Below are positions 24,091 through 32,800 of a stretch of 34,748 nt of DNA, piece by piece (the first letter of the stretch is position 1; every line of letters starts with the position of its first letter). Position numbers and translations under genes: made by a program. The DNA is from Clostridiales bacterium Firm_16 (lineage in GTDB: Bacteria; Bacillota; Clostridia; Saccharofermentanales; Saccharofermentanaceae), in NCBI GenBank assembly GCA_001604185.1, contig LVAV01000004.1:1-34748 (forward strand), read 5' to 3'. The notes beneath the pieces were generated by a model. That model saw nothing but the letters and a program-made list of their open reading frames with translations. It was not told the DNA's origin and searched no databases.

Positions 24091-24297
24091 CCTGCCCTCC
24101 CTATAGATGTACGAATATTTCAGACACGGGCAGAGACCCAAATGTCTAATTTACCTGATAGTAGTAATTTACACCCGAAACAGGGTGTTTGTACAGACTA
24201 AATGAGAAAACAGATAATTACAATTTCGTTCCCGAAGGAAGAAATTGTCATAAAGTTGTAACCCTCTAACCAATACAAATACTACACACAATTTGTC
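24091..24297 (-). ncRNA. Structured 5' leader of the pil operon
   Basis: About 207 bases between the predicted start of transcription and the pilB ATG, holding three hairpins (minus strand). Hairpin 1 (24220-24248) is 8 bp plus 4 bp with one bulged C, closed by a cUUCGg tetraloop. Hairpin 2 (24171-24188) is ACACCC / GGGTGT. Hairpin 3 (24122-24147) is AGACA..GGG / CCC..TGTCT. No known riboswitch consensus was recognised. Nothing beyond pairing is tested; the AT-rich sequence could form hairpins by chance. Confidence 0.4.
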
Positions 24298-24303
24298 TAG
24301 ATA

Positions 24304-24332
24304 ACTATACATGGAAAAGGACGATTTTGCAA
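24304..24332 (-). promoter_or_regulatory. Promoter of the pil assembly operon
   Basis: Minus strand: TTGCAA (24327-24332), 17-base spacer, TATAGT (24304-24309). This predicts a start near 24297 and a leader of about 207 nt. It faces the pilD unit. Confidence 0.55.
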
Positions 24333-24370
24333 CCGATTCTGCGTATTTTGTAGAAATTATACAAAAAAGT

Positions 24371-24398
24371 TTGACGGCAAATGGCAGGATAATTGAAT
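24371..24398 (+). promoter_or_regulatory. Weak promoter candidate for pilD
   Basis: TTGACG at 24371-24376 with TTGAAT at 24393-24398 after 16 bases; the -10 is poor. A TAATAT at 24413 has no matching -35. Confidence 0.3.
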
Positions 24399-24444
24399 TA
24401 TTTGGTAAGATGTAATATTGTTAAATGGATAGGAGAGTGAAAGT

Positions 24445-25281
24445 ATGACCCCGGAACAAGTTTTAGCGATCATTAATGTGGTCATGGCCGGAATGTTTGG
24501 AGCCGTGATCGGAAGTTTTACCAACGTATGTATTTATCGTATCCCTGAACATCGAACCATCGTAAAGGGCCACTCCATGTGTATGACATGTGGACATGAA
24601 CTTGGCGCACTGGATCTGGTTCCGATCTTCAGCTGGCTTTGCCTGAAAGGAAAGTGCCGCTACTGTGGGACTCCGGTATCTTCACGTTACATCAAGATCG
24701 AGAGCTTGACCGCCTTAATGTACATCCTCATGGCCATCGTTCACCTGGACATGTTCCTTGATCCGACCCAGCCTTCCAAGAACATCCTGCCGTTTATCGT
24801 GCTTTGCGCACTGTTCATTATGATCAATATCGTCATCGTCGAGATGATGATCATGAAGGATACCGGTTCATCCATGTTCCGTCTCTCTGCCGCGTTGATC
24901 ATCGACCTGGCAGTGCAGATCGGTGTACGCATGTTCTATGAGGTTGGCCGCACGTCGATCGTTCTCGGCGTACTGCTTGGCGGTGTTATCGGTTTTGTTG
25001 CCGTACTTCTTGCGGTTCTCGTAACGAACCGTCCGAAGGATCTGGGCAAGTATTTTTCCGGCGAGAAGGGAAGACCTTTCCGTACTTCGGATCTCTTCGC
25101 CATCGTCCTTTGTGCCGCGATCGGCATCTGGCCGGCGGTAGTGTGTGCTGCTGTTTATCTGATCGCACGTATCGCTATCGGTACAGGCAAGAACGTGAAG
25201 TATCTGGGTAATATTCTGGCAGCCGGTGCCGCAGTAGGATATTTCGGTTATGCTTTCCTGCGCATCTTCCTTGCGCGCTGA
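24445..25281 (+). CDS. pilD: PilD-like prepilin peptidase (A24) with divergent active-site motifs
   Basis: 278 residues, AGGAG nine bases before the ATG. The N-terminal domain is clear: GSFTNVCIYRIPEHR and two CxxC pairs (C46/C49 and C71/C74), the usual zinc motif of bifunctional prepilin peptidase/methyltransferase proteins. Seven or eight membrane segments follow. The A24 catalytic motifs look altered. The first catalytic Asp region (usually IDLxTxxIPD) reads VIVEMMIMKD, with E133 and D139 present and Ile at the usual Asp position. The usual GxGDxK motif reads RTSDLF, keeping D216 but losing both Gly and the Lys. Cleavage of pilin leaders and N-methylation of Phe are the family role. Whether this copy is active is uncertain. 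It is divergent from the pilB operon, 350 bases away. Confidence 0.85.
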   Translation: MTPEQVLAIINVVMAGMFGAVIGSFTNVCIYRIPEHRTIVKGHSMCMTCGHELGALDLVPIFSWLCLKGKCRYCGTPVSSRYIKIESLTALMYILMAIVHLDMFLDPTQPSKNILPFIVLCALFIMINIVIVEMMIMKDTGSSMFRLSAALIIDLAVQIGVRMFYEVGRTSIVLGVLLGGVIGFVAVLLAVLVTNRPKDLGKYFSGEKGRPFRTSDLFAIVLCAAIGIWPAVVCAAVYLIARIAIGTGKNVKYLGNILAAGAAVGYFGYAFLRIFLAR

Positions 25282-25296
25282 TGTCTGACAATTGTA

Positions 25297-25325
25297 TTGG
25301 CGCATAAATAAATAGATGTTATAAT
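25297..25325 (+). promoter_or_regulatory. Promoter of the YebC gene
   Basis: TTGGCG (25297-25302), 17-base spacer, perfect TATAAT (25320-25325) with preceding TGT (extended -10). It is 31 bases upstream of the ATG. Confidence 0.75.
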
Positions 25326-25356
25326 ATCGTGTACAAATTTTTGTGGAGGTTTTCTT

Positions 25357-26082
25357 ATGTCCGGACATTCCAAGTGGAATAACATTAAGAGAAAGAAAGA
25401 AGCATCCGATGCAGCAAAGGGTGCGATTTTTACGAAAGTGGCCAAGGAGATCATGGTGGCAGTCAAGGCTGGCGGCCCGGATCCGGAAGGCAACTCCAAG
25501 CTGAAAGACGTAATCGCGAAAGCGAAAGCCGCAAATATGCCGAACGATAATATCAACCGTGCGATCAAGAAGGCCGCCGGTGCCGGCGAAGGCGATGAAT
25601 ATGAAGAGATCGTATACGAAGGTTACGGCCCGGGTGGAATCGCCATCATGGTTCGTACTCTGACGAATAACCGTAATCGTACTGCAGCAGATATCCGCCA
25701 TATTTTCGATAAGTACAATGGAAATATGGGTGTTTCCGGAAGCGTTTCCTTTATGTTCCAGGACAAGGGAACAATCCTGATCGATTCCGAAGAGTTCGAT
25801 GACGAAGAGCAGGTCATGATGGATGCACTGGATTGCGGAGCTGAGGATTTCAGCGCAGAGGAAGGATACTACGAGATCTTGACCGATCCGGCTGCTTACT
25901 ACGAAGTGAAGGATGCACTGGAAGCGAAGGGATATACTTTCGTTGAATCCACACTGGGTCCGGTACCGTTGAACTGGTCGAAGGTCGACGATGAGGAGAC
26001 AGCAGGCAAGCTTGAGACCATGATGGAGAAGTTCGAAGAGAACGACGACGTCCAGGAAGTTTTCAATAACTGGGATAACTAA
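25357..26082 (+). CDS. YebC/PmpR-family regulator
   Basis: 241 residues, the family length. It opens with the near-invariant MSGHSKWNNIKRKKEASDAAKG, followed by RAIKKAAG, YEGYGPGGIAIMVRTLTNNRNRT and GSVSFMFQDKG. The three-domain family binds DNA or acts in translation: YebC-like proteins act as transcriptional regulators (PmpR) or translation factors easing synthesis of proline stretches. Which role applies here cannot be told. GGAGG lies 7 bases before the ATG. It is first in a plus-strand run of mixed conserved genes. Confidence 0.95.
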   Translation: MSGHSKWNNIKRKKEASDAAKGAIFTKVAKEIMVAVKAGGPDPEGNSKLKDVIAKAKAANMPNDNINRAIKKAAGAGEGDEYEEIVYEGYGPGGIAIMVRTLTNNRNRTAADIRHIFDKYNGNMGVSGSVSFMFQDKGTILIDSEEFDDEEQVMMDALDCGAEDFSAEEGYYEILTDPAAYYEVKDALEAKGYTFVESTLGPVPLNWSKVDDEETAGKLETMMEKFEENDDVQEVFNNWDN

Positions 26083-26118
26083 GCTTTCTATATAATATAG
26101 GAGATAAAAGGTAGAAGT

Positions 26119-27168
26119 ATGGATTTGCCAAAACCGAAGGGCAAGGAGCAGGCGGAACACCTTGAAGAGAAACAAGGTGCTTCCAAGCGCGGCGTTTTTA
26201 TACCTGAGCTTCGGGCCACACTTCGCCGATTAGAGAAGAATGTAGATACCCGTGCGCATCTGCGCACGGAGCGTCAGATCGAAATAGCAGCAAACGATGA
26301 GAAGGCCATGCGCGAGATGCTCTCATCGATTGCTGTTGTTGCTTTTGTCGGACCTTCCGGAACCGGTAAGAGTACCCGTGCGATTCGGGTGGCTAAGCAG
26401 AATTCTATCAAGTACATCATCGATGACGGACTTCTGATCAACGGAAGCCGTATCGTTGCCGGTAACTCGGCGAAGAAAGCGCCGACCAAGCTGGAGTCGG
26501 TACGACAGGCGCTTTTCGAGGACCCGAGCCGTTCCTCGACCATGCGGCGTGCGCTGGCAGAGAATCTGCCGTCCACTCTCATGATCCTGGGCACATCGGA
26601 TGCCATGCTGGAGAAGATCTGCAACAATCTGTGGCTGAACCAGCCGGCGATGCTGATCCGTATCGAGGATGTCAGCTCGGAGGAGGAGATCACCCAGGCG
26701 AGAAATACGCGTATGCGTGAAGGTATGCATACCATCCCGGTCCCCAGCATGGAGATCAAGCATGAGTTCTCGGGATACTTCTCGGATCCGTTGAACCGTC
26801 TGCGCCGCCGCTGGGATAAAGAACGTGGTGTGCAGACCATCGCACCGGATACGGAGCGAACCGTAGTTCGTCCGACGTTCTCGAGTTTGGGAAGTTATTC
26901 AATCTCGGATGATGCGCTTCTGGATCTGGTGAAGATCATCTTAAGAAAAGTTCCGGGCATTCACGATGTAGTGGGATTCCGGTCCGAGAAACGTGTGTAC
27001 GGTGTCGTTCTGAGTATCGACCTGGAGCTGTACTACGGATACAATGCACAGGAAGTCCTGATGACAGCCCAGCAGCGTCTGGGACGATATATCGAGGAGT
27101 ATTCCTCGATCAATATGGTGGCGGTGGATGTTCGGGCCAAGCGTCTGATCCACGATGATCCCGCCTGA
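26119..27168 (+). CDS. P-loop NTPase fused to an Asp23/Gls24-like domain
   Basis: 349 residues. A basic N-terminal helix leads to a Walker A motif GPSGTGKST (78-86) followed by KYIIDDGLLING (99-110), resembling the kinase-type region after a P-loop. The middle part (about 155-255) is Arg-rich. The last 90 residues (about 255-345, SDDALLDLVKIILRKVPGI and VYGVVLSIDLELYYGYNAQEVL...INMVAVDVRAKRL) match the strand pattern of the Asp23/Gls24 family, small Gram-positive envelope-stress proteins often tied to membrane stability. Its function is not known to me. The gap from yebC is 36 bases and the next gene is 15 bases away, so they may be co-transcribed. Confidence 0.6.
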   Translation: MDLPKPKGKEQAEHLEEKQGASKRGVFIPELRATLRRLEKNVDTRAHLRTERQIEIAANDEKAMREMLSSIAVVAFVGPSGTGKSTRAIRVAKQNSIKYIIDDGLLINGSRIVAGNSAKKAPTKLESVRQALFEDPSRSSTMRRALAENLPSTLMILGTSDAMLEKICNNLWLNQPAMLIRIEDVSSEEEITQARNTRMREGMHTIPVPSMEIKHEFSGYFSDPLNRLRRRWDKERGVQTIAPDTERTVVRPTFSSLGSYSISDDALLDLVKIILRKVPGIHDVVGFRSEKRVYGVVLSIDLELYYGYNAQEVLMTAQQRLGRYIEEYSSINMVAVDVRAKRLIHDDPA

Positions 27169-27183
27169 TGACAGGAGGCAGAA

Positions 27184-27951
27184 ATGAAGGTTGAGAAAAT
27201 CTATACGATCCCTGTAAACGATGCGTATTCCTCCAGTTGCGCATGTCCGCTCTGCGCTTTGAAGGCGAAGGTGGAATCCGATGCCCTAGATTATTACCTC
27301 GGACCGTCCCTGATGGAACCGGATACCCGAGTTCTGACAAATCAGTCCGGATTCTGCGGAGATCACTTAAACAAGATGTTCGGTAGAGAGATCAACCGTC
27401 TGGGCATGGGACTGATGCTGCATACCCATATTCAGGATGTGAAGAAGGAGACCGACCCATTGTGGGAGAAAGCGGCTCCGGAGAAGAAGACGTTGCTGAA
27501 GGGCAAGGATGCCGACTACAAGAAGCGTCTGACCTCCTTGGCAGATAAGATCGATGAGAGACTGGATTCCTGCATTATATGCGATAAGATCCGCACTACG
27601 ATGGACCGGTACATGGAAGTTATCATGTGGCTTTATTTCCAGGACCCGTCTTTCCGCGAGACCTTCGCTACCAAGACCTATCACTGCCTGCCGCATGTGG
27701 CGGAACTGCTTCGTGCCGCGGCAAAAGAACTGAGCCAGAATGAGGCTTCGGAGTTCGTAAGTGCGTTGGCGCAGACACATAATAAGGGACTTTCGGATCT
27801 CATCGCGGACGTAGAATGGTTCACGCTGAAATTCGATTACCGCAATCAAAGTAAACCTTGGGGCAACAGTAAGGATGCCGTACCGAGAGCCATTGCGCTT
27901 CTCGGCGGAGATCCGGTAGATGCTCCTTTAGAGAAGAAGGATAAGGAATGA
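27184..27951 (+). CDS. DUF6062-family protein with two CxxC/CxxH modules
   Basis: 255 residues beginning MKVEKIYTIPVNDAY, the start I associate with DUF6062. It holds two copies of one pattern: C21-x2-C24 then C58-x2-H61, and C130-x2-C133 then C168-x2-H171. The spacing is nearly the same in both (34 and 35 residues), arguing for an ancestral duplication and zinc binding. No catalytic motif or membrane segment is seen, so it is probably cytoplasmic. Its stop overlaps the next gene's start by 4 bases (ATGA). Function unknown. Confidence 0.75.
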   Translation: MKVEKIYTIPVNDAYSSSCACPLCALKAKVESDALDYYLGPSLMEPDTRVLTNQSGFCGDHLNKMFGREINRLGMGLMLHTHIQDVKKETDPLWEKAAPEKKTLLKGKDADYKKRLTSLADKIDERLDSCIICDKIRTTMDRYMEVIMWLYFQDPSFRETFATKTYHCLPHVAELLRAAAKELSQNEASEFVSALAQTHNKGLSDLIADVEWFTLKFDYRNQSKPWGNSKDAVPRAIALLGGDPVDAPLEKKDKE

Positions 27952-28382
27952 GTATTGATATGGATCCGTTCCAGAGTATGGGAACAAAGACAGAACCGCA
28001 GATCGCTCTTATGGCGCAGGGTGACCGCCCGAAGCGTGTCGTAATGGTGATCGAAGGCGAGATGGTGGGAGATAACAAAGGCGATGAAGCCGCAGAAGAG
28101 CATGGACGTGAGTTGATGCTCCATTCTTTGCGTAGTCTGGAGAACGCCAGAACGGTGCCGGATGAGATCATCCTCCTTCACGACGGCGTGAAGCTCATTT
28201 TTCCCGAGAGCGAATGCTACTCCTGCTGGAAGCCGATCCTGGACCGGGAGATCGCTGTCCGTGCATGCAATGAGACTCTTTTCTATCTGGGAAGGATGCC
28301 GGAGGATCCGCGCATCAGCTGTGAAGATATGGCGGATCTGCTGCAGAATATGCTGACGGCGGACCGGATCGTGAGGCTCTGA
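27948..28382 (+). CDS. DsrE/YedF C-terminal-like small protein
   Basis: 144 residues. The segment GDEAAEEHGRELMLHSLRSLENARTVPDEIILLHDGVKLIF and VRACNETLFYLGR follows the C-terminal domain of YedF-type selenium/sulfur proteins (a DsrE-like fold), including the Cys before the helix (C107). The N-terminal TusA/SirA domain of full-length YedF is missing, so it may act on its own or with a separate TusA. Extra Cys residues (C90, C93, C125) occur. It is translationally coupled to the DUF6062 gene before it and to the methyltransferase after it. Role in sulfur or selenium transfer is inferred only. Confidence 0.65.
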   Translation: MSIDMDPFQSMGTKTEPQIALMAQGDRPKRVVMVIEGEMVGDNKGDEAAEEHGRELMLHSLRSLENARTVPDEIILLHDGVKLIFPESECYSCWKPILDREIAVRACNETLFYLGRMPEDPRISCEDMADLLQNMLTADRIVRL

Positions 28383-29113
28383 TGGCTGGCGTGAAGAGAT
28401 ATAAGAAAGAAGACCTGGAGAGTTACTGTCTGGGTGCGACGGTGAGTATGGAATACCTCAACATCCGTCCCCAGAACGTCACACATGTTTACCTCCACAG
28501 TGCTTTTCACGAATCAGAAACGAAGGAAAAGATCCTGAAGATCTGCAAGGAGAGGCACATTCCCTGTGATACATCGGACAAAGTATTCTCGATCCTGTCT
28601 CAGAAGGAGAACTGCTTTGTTATTGCCATGATCCGCAAATACAGCTGTGAGCTGGATAAGAATGCGTCGCATGTGGTGCTGGTCAACCCGTCCAATTCCG
28701 GAAACGCAGGGACGATCATCCGAAGTGCGACCGGATTCGGCGTGCCGAATATTGCGATCATCCGACCGGCAGTGGACTTCTTCGACCCGAAGGTGATCCG
28801 CGCCTCCATGGGCGCCCTGAGCCGGGTGAATTTCAAGTATTACGATTCTTTCGAAGAATATATGCAGACTGATGGAGCCGGAGAGCGTTACTGCTATCCC
28901 TTCATGCTCGATGGAAGTGTACGGCTTCACGAGATCCAGATCCGCAAGCCGTTCTCCCTGATCATGGGCAATGAGGCAACCGGACTTCCGGATTCTTTTG
29001 CCTCGGTAGGACAGCCTGTCCGCATCGAACACGGCAACGGGATCGACAGCCTGAATCTCCCGATCGCTACCAGTATCGGCCTTTATGAGGCGACCAAGGG
29101 AAGCTTCGGCTGA
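28382..29113 (+). CDS. SpoU/TrmH-family RNA 2'-O-methyltransferase
   Basis: 243 residues. SPOUT-knot motifs are visible: motif 1 VNPSNSGNAGTIIRSATGFGV (Asn102, Asn108, Arg114), motif 2 SLIMGNEATGLPDS and motif 3 IDSLNLPIATSIGLYEA. The fold binds S-adenosylmethionine in a trefoil knot and transfers a methyl group to the ribose of rRNA or tRNA; the target is not identifiable. The start overlaps the upstream stop by one base (TGATG). Following the gene, rpsT begins after 133 bases with its own promoter. Confidence 0.9.
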   Translation: MAGVKRYKKEDLESYCLGATVSMEYLNIRPQNVTHVYLHSAFHESETKEKILKICKERHIPCDTSDKVFSILSQKENCFVIAMIRKYSCELDKNASHVVLVNPSNSGNAGTIIRSATGFGVPNIAIIRPAVDFFDPKVIRASMGALSRVNFKYYDSFEEYMQTDGAGERYCYPFMLDGSVRLHEIQIRKPFSLIMGNEATGLPDSFASVGQPVRIEHGNGIDSLNLPIATSIGLYEATKGSFG

Positions 29114-29172
29114 CGCAGAAACGGGCCTTGCCCGAAAAATAAAAGCAAAACGCAAAAATCGAGAAAAAACAC

Positions 29173-29201
29173 TTGCATCCGAATACGATGCATGATAAAA
29201 T
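29173..29201 (+). promoter_or_regulatory. Promoter of rpsT
   Basis: TTGCAT (29173-29178), 17-base spacer, TAAAAT (29196-29201) preceded by TGA (extended -10). The -35 is the same TTGCAT as the two pilin promoters. Confidence 0.7.
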
Positions 29202-29246
29202 GTCTCGGTGTCTAATTGAAGATTAATACTGATGGAGGTGAAGGAA

Positions 29247-29510
29247 ATGCCGAATATCAAGTCCGCATGTAAGCGAGTTAAAGTTACAGAGAAGAAGACT
29301 TTGGCCAACAAGATGAAGAAGAGCGAGATGCGCACCATTGTCAAGAAGGCTACGGCTTCTATCGCCGCATCTGATGATAATTCCGCAGCGCTCCTCAAGG
29401 ACGCTCAGGTTGCACTCGACAAGGCTGCTGCTAAGGGATATATTCACAAGAATGCAGCGGCAAGAAAGAAGTCTCGCATGGCTAAGGCAGCTAACGCAGC
29501 TAAAGCTTGA
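29247..29510 (+). CDS. rpsT: 30S ribosomal protein S20
   Basis: 87 residues from the ATG at 29247, GGAGG 8 bases upstream; the ATG at 29232 lies in front of that spacing and would add MEVKE, so it is rejected. The sequence MPNIKSACKRVKVTEKKTLANK and the basic, Ala-rich C-terminus (HKNAAARKKSRMAKAANAAKA) are typical of S20, which binds the 16S rRNA early in 30S assembly. Length matches the family. It forms its own transcription unit with a promoter and a terminator. Confidence 0.97.
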   Translation: MPNIKSACKRVKVTEKKTLANKMKKSEMRTIVKKATASIAASDDNSAALLKDAQVALDKAAAKGYIHKNAAARKKSRMAKAANAAKA

Positions 29511-29535
29511 GACAGTTTTATAACTTGCGATCCGG

Positions 29536-29572
29536 ATGCTTCGGGAAAGAAATTTCCCGGAGCATTTTTTTG
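29536..29572 (+). terminator. Terminator of rpsT
   Basis: ATGCTTCGGGAAA (29536-29548) pairs with TTTCCCGGAGCAT (29553-29565) with one G-U, GAAA loop, then TTTTTT. Confidence 0.9.
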
Positions 29573-29767
29573 TTTCATGATCATCAATACTTTGATAATC
29601 AAAAAAATATCATTATTTTGCTCTGGAACGCAATTTGTTAACCACAAATCCTGTTGAGGTTTACCCTCGAAACGTTACTCGAATGTCTCGGCTTGCGGGA
29701 AATGTTAACAAATTATTTCAATAAACTAAAAATCTTGTATATTTACGAAATTGCCATTCAAATTTCC
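29573..29767. other. Non-coding gap before the adhesin gene
   Basis: About 195 AT-rich bases between the rpsT terminator and the adhesin promoter. It holds two GTTAAC palindromes (near 29637 and 29703) and a small GAGG/CCTC hairpin near 29655. No gene is recognised. Confidence 0.4.
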
Positions 29768-29795
29768 TTGTTTTTTAATTATTAGTGTCTATACT
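29768..29795 (+). promoter_or_regulatory. Promoter of the giant adhesin gene
   Basis: TTGTTT (29768-29773), 16-base spacer, TATACT (29790-29795), about 65 bases upstream of the ATG at 29861. Confidence 0.5.
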
Positions 29796-29860
29796 TGAAA
29801 GTATGTATTGTGGCTACTTGTGCTTATTGACAGCATTGGTTTATGACAAAGGAGAAGATC

Positions 29861-32800
29861 ATGAAACATTTTTTCAAAAACAAGAAGGTTTTAGGTGCGA
29901 CCAGTCTGGTTCTTGTTACATCGTTGGTGATCGGTAACGTAGCTTTCCGGAAATCCGGAAAGAAAGATGGAAGCAACAGTATATTGGGGATCCCGCAGGT
30001 CCAGGCTGCTGACGATATCAAGGATTATGATGCGGCCAGCGCTGTGAACTACAGTACGATACTCAGACGTGCTATCGATTACGGTATCCTCAGTAAGACG
30101 CTAACGCAGTCAGGCCATATGGAGACGACTTTTGCGGTAGATCTGTTTAGAAATACGGAGGGGACGAATAACGACATCGACCTTGCCGGAGATGCACCTG
30201 CGCAGTTTATCGTTGCAAGAGTTGAATCAGGCAATAAGATCCGTTTTGGAGCCACATTCCATGAAGACGGTGATCCGCAAAAGCCGAGTCTTCCGATGGA
30301 CTTTGTAATTGATACCACGGAAGCACTGGCAAATTCGGATACTTTCGTATATGACACTGCATTTAATGGAGAGCACCTTTATAGAACGTATCCAGTGGTA
30401 GATCTTCAGACGAATATCCAATCCATGCTTAACCATGTCAAGAGTGAGTCGGATAAGATGCTCCAGAAGGGCGCATTCAACGGCGATGATCTTCTAAGCA
30501 GTAGCAATGTGCTTGATTTTGACAGTGATGAATATGAGAACGTGACGATCTATATCGATGTTCCGGAGAATGGCAGACTTTATGCTGCGATTCAGGGCAC
30601 TGATAAACTCCAGATCAAGAAGCGTTCCAGTACGGTCATTGTCTTTAATGTTTTGCAGAAAGACAGTATCACGCTCGATAAGTATTACGTTACTGTAAAC
30701 GGTAAGGACATCCATACCGATACTACATGTGAGGGTAATTCTCCTGAGGGCGGACATAATGACGATGTCAATAAAGAAATCGCCCAGAAGATCATCTGGA
30801 ACATGCCTTATGTTAAGAACATTACATACCGCATGACGGCAGGTACATTCCTCGCGATGAATCCACAGTCTGTCGGAAATGTGAAAGGTTCCAGTGCCGG
30901 TTGGATCGCAAGTGCAGGCGAGACGATCGTTTCCAGCGGTGAGTTCCACTACATTTATAAAGAGCGCTCTAGATTTGCCAATACGGAAGATGAGAGCCAG
31001 ATGCACTTCGCAACAAGAAAAGCTTTCACGAGCAGTTTTGATGATCCGGATAATCTGGAAGAAAGAACAGACGTATTCCTGACTCCGGAACAGTATACCT
31101 TCACTTTCCAGGAAACAGGGAGCGATTACAAGCCAGTCGATGGCGCAACAGTAGAATATATTAAGAATGATGCAAACGGTAAGTTTGTTTTCCCGAACCT
31201 GACGATTGATGTAGCCGATATTGACCCGCTTGCTGGTACGACTCGGTATTTCGTGATCAAGGAATACGATAACACAGGAGATCAGAACGTAATTCCTTTG
31301 TCTGATGGTGAGATCGATATCAAGGTCCGCATCACGAATGAAAATGGTATCATCCATTACCATGTTTACTATTACTCATATCTTACCGCCGAAGATAAAG
31401 CTAACGGCCGGCCGTATATGGTTGAAGAGAATGTTTCTATGCAGGGTACAGAGTTTACTCTTCGTGAATTCTATAATCTTGTAAAGGAAGATACAGCTAA
31501 GCTGAGACTGAAGAAGGAACTCGGAAGCGAAGTGGATCCGGGTAAGAAGTATAAGGTTGCCGTAAAGAAGGGCCTCCAGTACGTTCAGAACAGAAACGGT
31601 AAGCTTGCCGGAGAAGAGCACTTCTTCGAACTGTCAAAGGATGAAACTATCGAGATCTCCAATCTCAAGCTCGGCGAATACACGATCATTGAGCAAGAGG
31701 GCAGCGTCCAGGGCTTTGAGCTTATTGATACACAGATCTACCTTGATGGCAATCAGATGACGAAGGATTCGAATGCTGAGTATCCGACAGTTTCACTGAG
31801 TCTTGCCAAAGATGATGACAAGCTCGTTACGATCTCGAACACTTATGAAGAGAAAGATGTTGAGGACAAGGTCAGTCTGGTAGTGACAAAGAAAATCACT
31901 ATCGATGGACAGAGCGTAACAGAGCTCCCTTCTAATTTTGTAGGCAAGAAAGTAGCCTTTACTCTTCGGGTAGCATCCGGCCCGAACAATGGTAAATGTG
32001 TCTCCAACATTAATGGAGACCTCAGTAGCTCTGAGAAGCGGCTCTATTGCGAGGTGGGCAATTCATTGACCATCTATGGCCTGGACCCGAACACACAATA
32101 TGTCTTAACTGAGGTTAACGAATCTGTGGCGGTTAGCGGATATCGCTTTGTTTCCGTTAACGGATCCCAGGATTATTCTATGCAGATCTATACTGCCAAT
32201 CTGGAGAATGAGCAAGTGGTCACAAACGCATATCAAACCATTACGAATAGACTTGTGATCAATAAGTCTTTCGTGCTTGGTGATCAGAATGTTAATGACC
32301 GGATCAACGGCAAGGAAAATCTGCAGTTCATCATCTCCGGTCCAGAAGGCTTTGAGACCGTGACCAAGACGTGGGCTGATTTTACAGACGGCGTACTGGT
32401 TATCCCGAATGTCCCGATTGGCGTCTACACTGTTACCGAGGTAGGTGCAGAGGAAACTAGTGGAAACTATGGTGAAAACCAGAGATTGATTCTCAAGGAG
32501 ACTATTGTAAAAGTTAACCATGATGTTGAAGAGTATTCTCCAGGACAGATTGCTATCACAAACAGTTATGAGATTGAGACATTCCACCGCATCTCGATCA
32601 GAAAAACAGTAAGAGATCTTCCGCCGGATAAGCGTCCGACAAGTTTTAACGTTGCAATCATTAATGCTAAAGGACTGTACTATACCGAGACAACGGATGG
32701 TTATTCTTTCGAGAAGGATCCTTATTATGTAAGTGTTCCTGCTGATGGTGTTTTCACAACACAGATGATCCCTGACGGAAACTATCGTGTTGAGGAGAAT

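Noticed and set aside
24091..24141. Upstream in-frame start for PilB
   Set aside because: No ribosome site ahead of it, whereas the ATG at 24090 has GGGAGG at good spacing and gives the standard N-terminus.
24091..24297. Known c-di-GMP riboswitch in the pilB leader
   Set aside because: The expected conserved segments of the c-di-GMP-I class were not found by eye, so no such name is given.
26091..26096. TATAAT between the YebC and P-loop genes
   Set aside because: No -35 at proper spacing; read-through from the YebC promoter is simpler.
29123..29139. Hairpin CGGGC-CTT-GCCCG after the methyltransferase gene
   Set aside because: Only 5 bp, followed by A-rich rather than U-rich sequence on the plus strand.
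29636..29710. GTTAAC palindromes upstream of the adhesin as an operator
   Set aside because: GTTAAC-type words are common in AT-rich gaps of this window; no clear spacing pattern.
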